From NCBI GenBank assembly GCA_937941765.1, contig CALDGQ010000086.1:1-58063 (forward strand): 58,063 bases of DNA. The letters are read 5' to 3'. This document shows positions 34,820 to 44,356 of this stretch, one piece after another; within the stretch, counting starts at the first letter, position 1, and the number at the start of each line of letters is the position of its first letter. Both the position numbers and the translations under genes were made by a program. Below the pieces are notes generated by a model that did not search any database, was not told where the DNA came from, and saw only the letters and a list, made by a program, of their open reading frames with translations. The stretch comes from an uncultured Saprospiraceae bacterium. Lineage in GTDB: Bacteria; Bacteroidota; Bacteroidia; Chitinophagales; Saprospiraceae.

Positions 34820-36466
34820 ATGAAATACGGATTTGTAATTGACAATCGTAAATGCATTGGTTGTCATGCCTGTACGACTGCTTGTAAATCGGAGCATCAA
34901 GTTCCAGTTGGCGTAAATCGAACATGGGTCAAGCAAGTGGAAAAAGGGGAGTTTCCAAACACACGCCGTTTATTTTCTGTCATGCGTTGTAACCATTGTA
35001 CAGACGCGCCATGTGTTGAAATTTGTCCTACAGAAGCACTGTATTTCCGTGATGATGGAATTGTTGATTTTGATAAAGATAGATGTATTGGTTGCAAATC
35101 TTGTATGCAAGCCTGCCCTTACGACGCATTATATATCGATCCTGAAACAAGTACCGCCGCAAAATGTAACTACTGTGCACATCGTGTTGATGTTGGTTTG
35201 GAACCTGCTTGTGTAAATGTTTGCCCAGAGCATGCCATCATTTCTGGCGACATGGAAGATCCCAATTCTGAAATAACTCAACTACTTTCTCGTCAGCAAG
35301 TCAAGGTACGAAAACCTGAAAAAGGAACCGTTCCAAACCTCTTTTACATCGACGCAGATGAATCTTCTTTAAACCCTACAGCAACAGAAAAATCAGATGC
35401 TTATTTCTGGAGTTCACAGTCGATGGGGGTTGGTCATTTCGCGAAAGAAGCTGAAAAAATGGCATTCTCAAATGGGGATGTTGTAACAGCACTTTTACAA
35501 CAAGATGGTGGAACGACTTCAAATGATTTAGCAAATAATGGACCTGAAAAATCCATAGATGTCTTAATGGGGAAAAACAAACCTGTCAATAAAGGAAAAG
35601 CAACGCGTACTTACGATGTAGCAGATAAAGGAATTTTATGGGGATGGGAAGTATCTGCATACGTGTGGACAAAAGCGATTTCAGCAGGGGCATTTTTGGT
35701 TCCATTTTTAGCTTGGGCATTTGGATTTGCAATTGTCAATCCAATGATACTTTGGATTGGACTTGGCGTAGGTGTTTTCTTTTTGGCTGTAACTGGTGTG
35801 TTATTAATTATGGATTTGGACAGACCAGATCGATTCTTAAATGTGTTGTTACGTCCGCAATGGGGTTCCTGGTTGGTGAAAGGTGGTTATGCCATTACAA
35901 TATATGGTGGACTTCTTTCCTTTTTGGGATTGGCCGCTTGGTTTGATTGGACAGGAGTATTCTCGGTCGCAATGTGGTTGACAGCCATCACTGCAGTTGT
36001 CGTAGCTATTTATACTGCATTTCTTTTTGCGCAAGCAAAAGGACGAGATTTTTGGCAAAGTCCAACACTTGCAATTCATATGTTAGTACATAGTTTTATG
36101 GCGGGAGCTGCTGTATTTGGTATCACTTCTTTGTTGGTTGTTAATGGAACAAACTGGTTGCCATTTTTGAAAATAGTTTTGTTGGTGGGAGTTGTTGTCA
36201 ATTTATTTACAATGTTGATGGAATTGACGATTACACACCCTACAGAAGATGCAAAACGTACGGTGGATATGATTTTGAAAGGAAAATATAAAAATAAGTT
36301 CTGGATAGGTGTATTGATTGTAGGAAATGTAATTCCAATGTTAATTTTATTGTTTGGAGGTAGTGGTTCTGTCGTATTGGCTGCTGCGGGTGTATTGGTA
36401 TTACTAGGAATTTGGTTTACAGAAGATATTTGGGTGGAAGCTCCTCAAAGAATCCCTTTAAGTTAA
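34820..36466 (+). CDS. Fused iron-sulfur and NrfD-type membrane subunit (SoeB-SoeC-like)
   Basis: The 548-residue protein joins two usual subunits. Residues 1-190 carry four Cys clusters for [4Fe-4S] centres (CIGCHACTTAC, CNHCTDAPCVEIC, CIGCKSCMQAC, CNYC...CVNVC). Residues 265-548 are an NrfD/DmsC-type membrane domain with eight or more helices (AGAFLVPFLAWAFGFAIVN..., LMDLDRPDRFLNVLLRPQWGSWL). The protein passes electrons between the molybdoenzyme encoded next and the quinone pool. The linker 190-265 is low in conserved motifs. The SoeBC assignment rests on the sulfur context and on the missing Tat signal of the partner. Confidence 0.85.
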   Translation: MKYGFVIDNRKCIGCHACTTACKSEHQVPVGVNRTWVKQVEKGEFPNTRRLFSVMRCNHCTDAPCVEICPTEALYFRDDGIVDFDKDRCIGCKSCMQACPYDALYIDPETSTAAKCNYCAHRVDVGLEPACVNVCPEHAIISGDMEDPNSEITQLLSRQQVKVRKPEKGTVPNLFYIDADESSLNPTATEKSDAYFWSSQSMGVGHFAKEAEKMAFSNGDVVTALLQQDGGTTSNDLANNGPEKSIDVLMGKNKPVNKGKATRTYDVADKGILWGWEVSAYVWTKAISAGAFLVPFLAWAFGFAIVNPMILWIGLGVGVFFLAVTGVLLIMDLDRPDRFLNVLLRPQWGSWLVKGGYAITIYGGLLSFLGLAAWFDWTGVFSVAMWLTAITAVVVAIYTAFLFAQAKGRDFWQSPTLAIHMLVHSFMAGAAVFGITSLLVVNGTNWLPFLKIVLLVGVVVNLFTMLMELTITHPTEDAKRTVDMILKGKYKNKFWIGVLIVGNVIPMLILLFGGSGSVVLAAAGVLVLLGIWFTEDIWVEAPQRIPLS

Positions 36467-36558
36467 ATCAGTCTTGGTTGCGTTATAATTAGTTAGAAAA
36501 TCTTAGTAATGTGCACACAATTTTTTATAAATAAGTGGATATTCAAAATGAATAAATA

Positions 36559-39444
36559 ATGTCAAAACATAAACCTTCATTAATAGAACGAATTGCCGAG
36601 AAAATAGGATTGATTCAAAACCTTCATGAAACAGATAATCAAGCGCCTATAGAAAGGTTAACGGAGCCGAATAAATTAACGGATTATCCACCGATTGAGC
36701 AATGGGACGACTGGACAGAATACGAAGCAAAAGCACATCCTAGAAAAGTCAAAAGGAATTATACGATCGTTCCTACTACTTGTTTTAATTGCGAAAGTGC
36801 CTGCGGTCTGACTGCTTATGTGGATAAGGACACCAATGAAATTCGAAAGTTTGAAGGAAATCCATATCATCCAGGAAGTCGTGGAAAAAACTGCGCTAAA
36901 GGTCCAGCAACGATCAATCAAATTACTGACCCAGACAGAATTTTATACCCACTAAAAAGAGCAGGAAAAAGAGGTGACGGAAAATGGGATAGAGTAAGTT
37001 GGGATGAAGTACTGGACGATATCGCAGGAAGAATGCGAAAAGCCATTCAAGAAGATCGACACAACCAAATTGCCTATCATGTTGGTCGTCCCGGACATGA
37101 AGGTTATGCCAATCGAGTGATTCAAGCTTGGGGTGTTGATGGACACAATTCTCACACCAATATTTGTTCTTCTGGTGCACGATTAGGTTACAATGTTTGG
37201 TATGGATATGATAGACCTTCACCAGATCATGCCAATGCTAAATTTATTCTTCTAATTTCTGCGCATTTAGAAAGTGGACATTATTTCAATCCACATGCAC
37301 AGCGAATTATTGAAGCAAAAATGAAAGGGGCGAAATTAGCAACAATGGACCCACGTTTGTCCAATACTGCAAGCATGTCTGACTATTGGATGCCATCTTA
37401 TCCCGGAACAGAAGCAGCGGTGCTGTTAGCAATGGCCAAAATTATTCTAGAAGAAGGTTTGTACAATCGACCTTTCTTAGAAAATTGGACCAATTGGGAA
37501 ACCTATCTAGAAAAACGTCATCCTAACACCCCAATTACATTTGAAAATTATATTGAAAAAATGACCGGCGAGTATGTTGAATATACTCCTGAAATGGCAG
37601 AGGCAGAAAGTGGTGTAAAAGCTGAAATGATAAGAGAATGTGCGATCAAAATTGGAGAAGCAGGGGAGAAGTTTGCTACTCATAATTGGCGGAGTGCAGC
37701 AAGTGGAAATTTAGGAGGTTGGTGTGTGTCTCGATGCTTACATTTTTTAAATGTACTCACTGGAAGTGTAGGTACTGTTGGAGGAACTTCTCCGAATAGT
37801 TGGAATAAATTTAAACCCAAATTCCATACCACACCTCCAGGACAAAAGTTTTGGAACAATATGCATTTTCCAGATGAGTATCCATTAGCGATGTTTGAAA
37901 TGAGTTTCTTGCTGCCACATTTCTTAAAAGAGGGTAGAGGTAAATTAGATGTTTATTTTTCCAGAGTTTTCAATCCCGTATGGACTTATCCTGATGGTTT
38001 CTCATGGATGGAAGCTTATATAGATGAAGAAAAATTTGGTTTGCATGCAGCTATGACACCAACTTGGAATGAAACTGCATTTTTTGCTGATTATGTTTTA
38101 CCAATGGGACATTCTGCAGAACGACATGACTTGAATAGTTATGCAACACATTCTGGAATGTGGATTGCATTTCGGCAACCTGTGTTACGAGAAGCCGCTC
38201 GTCGTGCTGGAAAAGAAGTAGAATTTACTTATGAAACCAACCCGGGAGAGGTATGGGAAGAAGATGAATTTTGGATTGAATTAAGTTGGAGAATTGACCC
38301 AGATGGAAGTTTGGGAATCCGAAAACATTTTGAGTCACCCTATCGTCCTGGTCAAAAAATTAAGATTGATGAGTATTACCAATATATTTTTGAAAATACA
38401 AAAGGACTAACGGAAGCTGCCCAAAAAGAAGGATTGACGGAGCTAGATTACATGAAAAAACACGGTGCTTTCGAGGTTGAAAAACATAGTTATTCCAAAC
38501 ACGAATTCAAGCTTTCCGAAGAACAACTTAATGGGGCTGAATTTGACGAAAAATCAAAAGTAATTCGTAAAGATGGAAAAGATATAGGCGTGATGGTCAA
38601 CGGAACTCCATATGTAGGATTCCCAACACCAAGTCGTAAAAATGAATTTTACTCTCAAACATTAGCCGATTGGAAATGGGAAGAATATGCCATTCCAACT
38701 TATATTAAGAGCCATATCCATAATGAAAAATTAGACAAGGAAAAAGGCGAATATGTATTGTTACCAACATTCCGATTACCTACTTTGATTCACTCGCGTT
38801 CTGGTAATGCTAAATGGTTGGTGGAAATTTCCAATAGAAATCCAATTTGGATGCATCCTGATGATGCACAACGGTGGAATTTTAAAACAGGGGACCTGGT
38901 GCGATTGAATACAGATATTGGATATTTTATTGACAAAGTCTGGGTAACTCAAGGAATGAAGCCAGGTGTAATCGCTTGCTCGCATCACCTAGGTCGATGG
39001 AGACGGAAACAAGATGAAGGCAATCGTTGGGCCACCAATACCGTCAACATTAATAACGATGGAAATGGTGGTTGGAAAATGGAAACGGTTGCTGGTATCA
39101 AACCTTTTGATAGTGATGATGATGATAGTAAACGGATTTTTTGGTCAGATGGTGGTGTTCATCAAAACATTACACATGCAGTGCACCCAGACCCAATTTC
39201 GGGAATGCATTGTTGGCATCAACGTGTAAGAATCGAACGTCCTCATACTGGTGATAAATATGGAGACATTTTTGTTGACACCAATAAATCTCATGAGAAT
39301 TATAAAGAATGGCTAAAATTGACAAGACCTGCTCCTGGTCCTGATGGTTTGCGTAGACCTTATTGGTTTAAACGTCCTTTGAAGCCGGATAAGAAAGCTT
39401 ATTATTTGCAGAATATGGATGAGAATGGACGGGTTAAGGAGTAG
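36559..39444 (+). CDS. Molybdopterin oxidoreductase, SoeA-like sulfite dehydrogenase catalytic subunit
   Basis: The 961-residue protein is a DMSO-reductase-family molybdoenzyme. The N-terminal [4Fe-4S] site is CFNCESACG followed by GKNCAKG. The Mo-ligand region reads SHTNICSSGARLGYNVWYG, where the Cys is the probable metal ligand. The C-terminal bis-MGD domain includes HPDDAQRWNFKTGDLVRLNT. There is no twin-arginine signal, so it faces the cytoplasm, as SoeA does and PhsA/PsrA do not. With the fused partner it probably oxidises sulfite to sulfate. Thiosulfate or polysulfide reduction is an alternative. Confidence 0.82.
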   Translation: MSKHKPSLIERIAEKIGLIQNLHETDNQAPIERLTEPNKLTDYPPIEQWDDWTEYEAKAHPRKVKRNYTIVPTTCFNCESACGLTAYVDKDTNEIRKFEGNPYHPGSRGKNCAKGPATINQITDPDRILYPLKRAGKRGDGKWDRVSWDEVLDDIAGRMRKAIQEDRHNQIAYHVGRPGHEGYANRVIQAWGVDGHNSHTNICSSGARLGYNVWYGYDRPSPDHANAKFILLISAHLESGHYFNPHAQRIIEAKMKGAKLATMDPRLSNTASMSDYWMPSYPGTEAAVLLAMAKIILEEGLYNRPFLENWTNWETYLEKRHPNTPITFENYIEKMTGEYVEYTPEMAEAESGVKAEMIRECAIKIGEAGEKFATHNWRSAASGNLGGWCVSRCLHFLNVLTGSVGTVGGTSPNSWNKFKPKFHTTPPGQKFWNNMHFPDEYPLAMFEMSFLLPHFLKEGRGKLDVYFSRVFNPVWTYPDGFSWMEAYIDEEKFGLHAAMTPTWNETAFFADYVLPMGHSAERHDLNSYATHSGMWIAFRQPVLREAARRAGKEVEFTYETNPGEVWEEDEFWIELSWRIDPDGSLGIRKHFESPYRPGQKIKIDEYYQYIFENTKGLTEAAQKEGLTELDYMKKHGAFEVEKHSYSKHEFKLSEEQLNGAEFDEKSKVIRKDGKDIGVMVNGTPYVGFPTPSRKNEFYSQTLADWKWEEYAIPTYIKSHIHNEKLDKEKGEYVLLPTFRLPTLIHSRSGNAKWLVEISNRNPIWMHPDDAQRWNFKTGDLVRLNTDIGYFIDKVWVTQGMKPGVIACSHHLGRWRRKQDEGNRWATNTVNINNDGNGGWKMETVAGIKPFDSDDDDSKRIFWSDGGVHQNITHAVHPDPISGMHCWHQRVRIERPHTGDKYGDIFVDTNKSHENYKEWLKLTRPAPGPDGLRRPYWFKRPLKPDKKAYYLQNMDENGRVKE

Positions 39445-39574
39445 AATAGAAAGGCGCTATGTTGAATACAAAAAAGTCATGCTAATTATTTATATGTTTG
39501 GCCACTTTTTGTTTTGCTAAATAGTTAGGATGAAAGCCTTAATTTTTTTGTAAATGAATTGTTATAACCTTCTT

Positions 39575-40984
39575 TCATCGTTCATTCAATTGATCTAACA
39601 ACCAAGATTTTTCCGTCAAAACCGCTTCATTTTCAATCTCTTTTCTCAATGAATTGATCTGCTTTTTATCTCCAGTCAATGAAACCAAATTTTTCAAATA
39701 ACGAATGTTGTTCAAAACATTTTTTCGATAAAAATCGCTGACATCTTTTCTGCGGATGTAAATTTGAAAACTATCAAGATGAGACAATAATGCGTCAATA
39801 GTTTTTTCTTCATAATAGATTCTCGAAACCATGGTCTTGGCGATAATTGTATTTAAGACATCTTCGTATTCTGTATTCTGTAAATGCAGTAATGCCGCTT
39901 TATAATTTTTTCGACTATACTCTAATCTCGCCATATTAAAACTCACGGTGGAGTCTCTGTAATCATCATCCAGCAATGATGCATAATCTTCAATAAAACT
40001 TTGAGACCACTCAAATTCTTTAAGAGAAGTTCCAGCCCCAACTATATTGTTATAAGTGAAGCGAGAAATTTGACCATCTTCGATTAAGTACCCGGTTTCT
40101 AAGCCATCTTTGTACAACTCTAATATCTCTTCTCTAAATTGAGATCTCCCACGATTGGCTTGACCAATGCAAAAATTAATAGCATGTAAGTGTAATATTT
40201 TAATTTCACTTTGATCAAAATGATCACTATGCTGAAAGAGTACCTCTTTGAACTTTTGAAAATATTCGTCACCATCCTCTTCTGTCAAAAATAAATAGCA
40301 GTAATAGTAAATTCCGATGGCAGGTATCTTCAAATATTTTTCAAGATCGATCAGGTCTAGTAAATTAGATAAGATGCCATAATCATAGGTGGTCTTATAA
40401 AGCTTTTGATGTGTAAATTGAATACAAGTGTGCTTCAGTTTTTGCATTAAATAAAGTATATCCATTGTCTCAGCAACTTCATCCAAATTGAATGATTTAG
40501 TACGTTGATTCAACAACTCGAATTGTATTTTCTCTTTTTGAAAATCTAATAATTGGCGGTAATAAAATTCATTTCGCTGCGGATATTTTTCCAACAATTC
40601 TTCTGTCTTCTTTATCACCCCTTGATAGCATTTTGACAATTCTCGATTCCGATAGATTTCCGCCAATCGATTACGAGTCTGAATCGTATCTTTTCGTTGT
40701 TGCATGATTAAAAAGTATTCTTCAATCAATTCAAAAAGATCGCTCATAACTCCTCTTAGCAATCCATCATTGAAAGCTCTTTGAGGAAAAACCTTTGCGA
40801 AGACACGTTCCTTAGAAGGAAATGTTTTATCTTTCAATACATAGGGGTAAAGACAGTTGAAGAGTTTTCCAACGTCTTTTCTAAAAACAAAAAATGGGGA
40901 TTGCAACAACTTTTTTACCTGCCATACTTCTTCTCTTTCAAGTTTTCTCAAGGTATTGTAAAGCTTATAATTTTGTTTGGCCAT
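39575..40984 (-). CDS. Helical repeat protein of unknown function
   Basis: I do not recognise this protein. With the start at the ATG at 40984 (MAKQNYKLYNTLRKLEREEVWQVKKLLQSPFF) it has about 469 residues, almost all predicted helix, rich in Leu, Lys, Glu and Tyr. Segments such as DYRDSTVSFNMARLEYSRKNYKAALLHLQNTEYED look like tetratricopeptide-type helix pairs. No signal peptide or membrane segment is seen. It is transcribed away from the molybdoenzyme in a convergent arrangement and appears monocistronic. Confidence 0.65.
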   Translation of the reverse strand: MAKQNYKLYNTLRKLEREEVWQVKKLLQSPFFVFRKDVGKLFNCLYPYVLKDKTFPSKERVFAKVFPQRAFNDGLLRGVMSDLFELIEEYFLIMQQRKDTIQTRNRLAEIYRNRELSKCYQGVIKKTEELLEKYPQRNEFYYRQLLDFQKEKIQFELLNQRTKSFNLDEVAETMDILYLMQKLKHTCIQFTHQKLYKTTYDYGILSNLLDLIDLEKYLKIPAIGIYYYCYLFLTEEDGDEYFQKFKEVLFQHSDHFDQSEIKILHLHAINFCIGQANRGRSQFREEILELYKDGLETGYLIEDGQISRFTYNNIVGAGTSLKEFEWSQSFIEDYASLLDDDYRDSTVSFNMARLEYSRKNYKAALLHLQNTEYEDVLNTIIAKTMVSRIYYEEKTIDALLSHLDSFQIYIRRKDVSDFYRKNVLNNIRYLKNLVSLTGDKKQINSLRKEIENEAVLTEKSWLLDQLNER

Positions 40985-41158
40985 AGTTTGATCTTTAATC
41001 TGCACAAATAATATATTCAATTATCTGATTTTCAAATTATTATATCTAAATATAAATATCTTATCTGCACAAAATCAAATTATTGTTATTGAATTATTGG
41101 GCTGGTTCATTGATATTTGTAGTAAGTGCCCCCTTCCGCTAATTTTCAAATTCCCGTA

Positions 41159-43993
41159 ATGGTCAAAAAAATACTAATCTTACTTTTTATCATCTCTACT
41201 TGTGGCGATGCTTTCGCCCAAGGTTGGGTAAAAAAATTTCCAGGGAATACTTTGCTTTCTGGTGAAAGAGTCACACAAACTGCTGATGGTAATTATGCTT
41301 CTGCCTTAATGGCGGAAAATGGTCTAGGTTCTGGAACGGAGCCAGGTGCATACATGATAAAATTTGATGAATTCGGAAATACCATTTCGTTAGAAAAATA
41401 TTCTGATGAGATACATCCTGATGGCCACGCTGTGTTCGGTTCGCCTGATGGTGGTTACTACATTTTAAGAGGGAAGGTCGATCCTGCATCTAGTGAAGAG
41501 GTTACTCATTTTTCTAAATTAGATGCTGATTTAAATGAAGTCGCTTCAACTTTTGTCGACTTTGGTAACAATCTTGACGTTCCGCAATTTACAAACCTCA
41601 TTATTTCCAATGACAACCACGTCTATCTTGCCAATTCATCATTGATTCAAAAGTATGATTTAGATTTGAATTTTGTCACAGAAATTGAATTGGATATTAT
41701 TCTTGGAGATTTAATAATGACCCCTGAAGGAGATTTTGTAGGAACAGGGATCCTCCCTAGCATCGGCGCAGGTGCTTTTAAAATGTCCAATGATGGCGAG
41801 ATAATTTGGGAAACAGATCTATCCAACATTCCTCCTTCCTTTAGTTTCTATATTCAATTAGCTCCAGATGATACTTACATGATATTTTCTGTGAGAGCCC
41901 CAACTCCTCAAGGAACCTTTATGCAAGGGAAGCTTGATAGTGACGGAACGATACTTTGGACTAAGGATATTACCTCACCAAGCCCATATTTCCACCAAAT
42001 GTGGAATCAGGTGCCCGTCAGTGATGGCTATATTAGTGTTGGCCAAATATATAATGAAATCATACTTGAAAAAGGTAACCTGTTATTGGTAAAAACTGAT
42101 TTTGAAGGAGAAGTTGTTTGGGAAAGAGACATGAATATTGATGAAATAGAATGGGGATATGCAATCGTACCAACATCAGACGACGGAGTAATTGGTCTTA
42201 CCAAATTTAGAGTACCGTTCGGTGGAACAACCGAACGAACCTATTTCTTTCGTGCAAATTCATCAGGACATGTTTATGATCAACAAGTATCTGGAAATAT
42301 TGGTTTCGATATTACTGGAAATTGTGATACCACGAATATGCAAAGTCTCGACAATTGGTACATTTCTGCCACCAATAATGTATCGGATGAAACACACTAT
42401 GGAGTTACCGATTCTACCGGCAATTATTTACTGAGTCTCCCAATAGGTGTTTATACTTTCACTGTTTATCCCCCGAATGCGCTTTGGGAAGTATGTGATA
42501 ACAATATACTTGTAGGAATTGTTGAAAATGCACAACTTGAAAGATATTTTCCAGTTATCTCGACAGTTGATTGTCCTGTAATGGCAGTACAATCTATTAT
42601 TCCAGTGGCACGACCTTGCCTCGATAACAACACTTTCTATGTCAATTATTGTAATGAAGGGACTATTACGGCAACAGATGCATATGTTGAGGTAACTGTT
42701 GATGATGAATTGAGTTATGTCAATTCCACCATTCCGTTGACAAGTCAAGATGGCAATACTTATTCTTTTGCAATTGGAGATATTCCAACAGGTGAATGTG
42801 GTGCTTTTCAAGTTAATTTCTTAATTGATTGCGATACAGAAATACAAAAAACGGTTTGTATTGAGTCCGAAATATTTCCAAATGCAGATTGCATTCCCGA
42901 TCCAATGTGGAATGGTGCATTTGTAGAAGGCGATGTAGCATGTGATGGAGATAGTATTGTGTTTACGTTGACAAATACCGGAAGTGATATCATGACTTCT
43001 GCCCGAAACTTTATTATCATTGAAGATGCTTTAATGCTCAATCAAGGACAATACTTTTTGGATGTTCAGGGTGAAGAAATCCAAAAATTCCCTGCCAATG
43101 GTTCGACCTATATACTGGAAGCTATGCAAGAAGAATTTGCTCCCGGTGATCCATTTGTCAGAGTTTGGATAGAAGGTTGTGGTGAGGATTCAAACGGAGA
43201 ATTCAGTATCGGATATGTCAATCAATATTCGTTGGGCGATAACAACCCAGCTACGGATATAGATTGCCGAACCACAAGTCTGGGTTATAATTCAAATAAT
43301 AGTGAAGGATTCCCAATTGGGTATGGAACAGAACATTATATTCCCGAAAATACGGATATAGAATATCTAATACGTTTTCAACACACAGGAATTGATACTG
43401 CCTTCACAGTTGTATTGTTAGATACCATTGCTCCTGAATTAGATATAACAACCTTAAGAGTTGGTTCAGCAAGTCATGATTATGAATGGTCGATTGTAGA
43501 TGGCAATGTTTTACGCATCGAATTCGCCTCAATCATGTTGCCGGATAGTATCACTAACTTTGATGCTTCAAATGGATTTGTAGAATTCTTCTTATCGCAG
43601 CAACCTGATTTACCTAACGGTACACAAATAAGAAATGATGCAGGAATTTATTTTGATTTCAATGACGTTATCATGACCAATGAAACGCTGCATACCGTTG
43701 GAGAAAATTTTATAGAAGTCTCCACTCAAAACCCGATTGTTCCATCCGCTAAAATCGAGGTGTTTCCGAATCCGTTTATGGATTTTACCTGGTTTAAATT
43801 CGATGGACTTCATCTGGAAAATGGACTTTTTGAATTGTATGATTTAAATGGGAAATTGCTAATACAACAACAATTTTACGGTCAACAATTTAAGTTTCAG
43901 CGCAACAAAAATATTCAGAATGGACATTACTTTTATCGAATCTCCGATATTGAAAAGGGGGTAATCAATAGCGGGCAGTTGTCTATGTATTAA
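41159..43993 (+). CDS. T9SS-exported large surface protein
   Basis: The start at the ATG at 41159 gives a clear signal peptide (KKILILLFIISTCGDAFAQ). The total is about 944 residues. Residues 30-400 are a repeated beta pattern with DG(G/N)Y motifs, a probable propeller. A carboxypeptidase-regulatory-like segment follows (GVTDSTGNYLLSLPIGVYTFTVYPP), then Cys-containing DUF11-like domains (HIPENTDIEYLIRFQHTGIDTAFTVVLLDTI type). The last 80 residues are a type IX sorting domain (IEVFPNPFMDFTWFKF...GHYFYRISD). It is therefore secreted or anchored at the cell surface; its target is unknown. Confidence 0.85.
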   Translation: MVKKILILLFIISTCGDAFAQGWVKKFPGNTLLSGERVTQTADGNYASALMAENGLGSGTEPGAYMIKFDEFGNTISLEKYSDEIHPDGHAVFGSPDGGYYILRGKVDPASSEEVTHFSKLDADLNEVASTFVDFGNNLDVPQFTNLIISNDNHVYLANSSLIQKYDLDLNFVTEIELDIILGDLIMTPEGDFVGTGILPSIGAGAFKMSNDGEIIWETDLSNIPPSFSFYIQLAPDDTYMIFSVRAPTPQGTFMQGKLDSDGTILWTKDITSPSPYFHQMWNQVPVSDGYISVGQIYNEIILEKGNLLLVKTDFEGEVVWERDMNIDEIEWGYAIVPTSDDGVIGLTKFRVPFGGTTERTYFFRANSSGHVYDQQVSGNIGFDITGNCDTTNMQSLDNWYISATNNVSDETHYGVTDSTGNYLLSLPIGVYTFTVYPPNALWEVCDNNILVGIVENAQLERYFPVISTVDCPVMAVQSIIPVARPCLDNNTFYVNYCNEGTITATDAYVEVTVDDELSYVNSTIPLTSQDGNTYSFAIGDIPTGECGAFQVNFLIDCDTEIQKTVCIESEIFPNADCIPDPMWNGAFVEGDVACDGDSIVFTLTNTGSDIMTSARNFIIIEDALMLNQGQYFLDVQGEEIQKFPANGSTYILEAMQEEFAPGDPFVRVWIEGCGEDSNGEFSIGYVNQYSLGDNNPATDIDCRTTSLGYNSNNSEGFPIGYGTEHYIPENTDIEYLIRFQHTGIDTAFTVVLLDTIAPELDITTLRVGSASHDYEWSIVDGNVLRIEFASIMLPDSITNFDASNGFVEFFLSQQPDLPNGTQIRNDAGIYFDFNDVIMTNETLHTVGENFIEVSTQNPIVPSAKIEVFPNPFMDFTWFKFDGLHLENGLFELYDLNGKLLIQQQFYGQQFKFQRNKNIQNGHYFYRISDIEKGVINSGQLSMY

Positions 43994-44037
43994 AAAAACA
44001 AACCCCATTTTGAAATGCACTTAAACATTTCTACTTA

Positions 44038-44195
44038 GTTGGACTACTACGTCAGACTGTGCGAAAATTCCCAAAGCAAAGAGGTTAGAAACCTTTTGCT
44101 CGAATACCGTGTGTGTTACGAGATGAAGGTTTCTAACCTCTCATCTCGAACGAGTATTTTCGCTCAGTCTGACGTGATAGCGGTAGTAGTCCAAC
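44038..44195. repeat. 158-bp inverted repeat, full copy of a dispersed element
   Basis: The left arm begins GTTGGACTACTAC...GTCAGACTG and the right arm ends with its complement; the left arm lacks about 9 bp. Inside lie paired copies of GAGGTTAGAAACC. Parts recur at 8914-8966 and 57894-57930. It fills the gap between a T9SS gene and the AraC-type gene and contains no coding frame. Confidence 0.85.
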
Positions 44196-44356
44196 TATTT
44201 TACCAACCATGATTTCAGTATGTTGATACAATCAAAATCAGTTGGATTTCCAAAAACTTAGAATTATATTGTAGCTATTTGAAAATTTTAAACTACTTGA
44301 TCTTTCGGATTAAATGTATAATGTCACACCGAAAGACGCTCCCTTATGCTCATACT

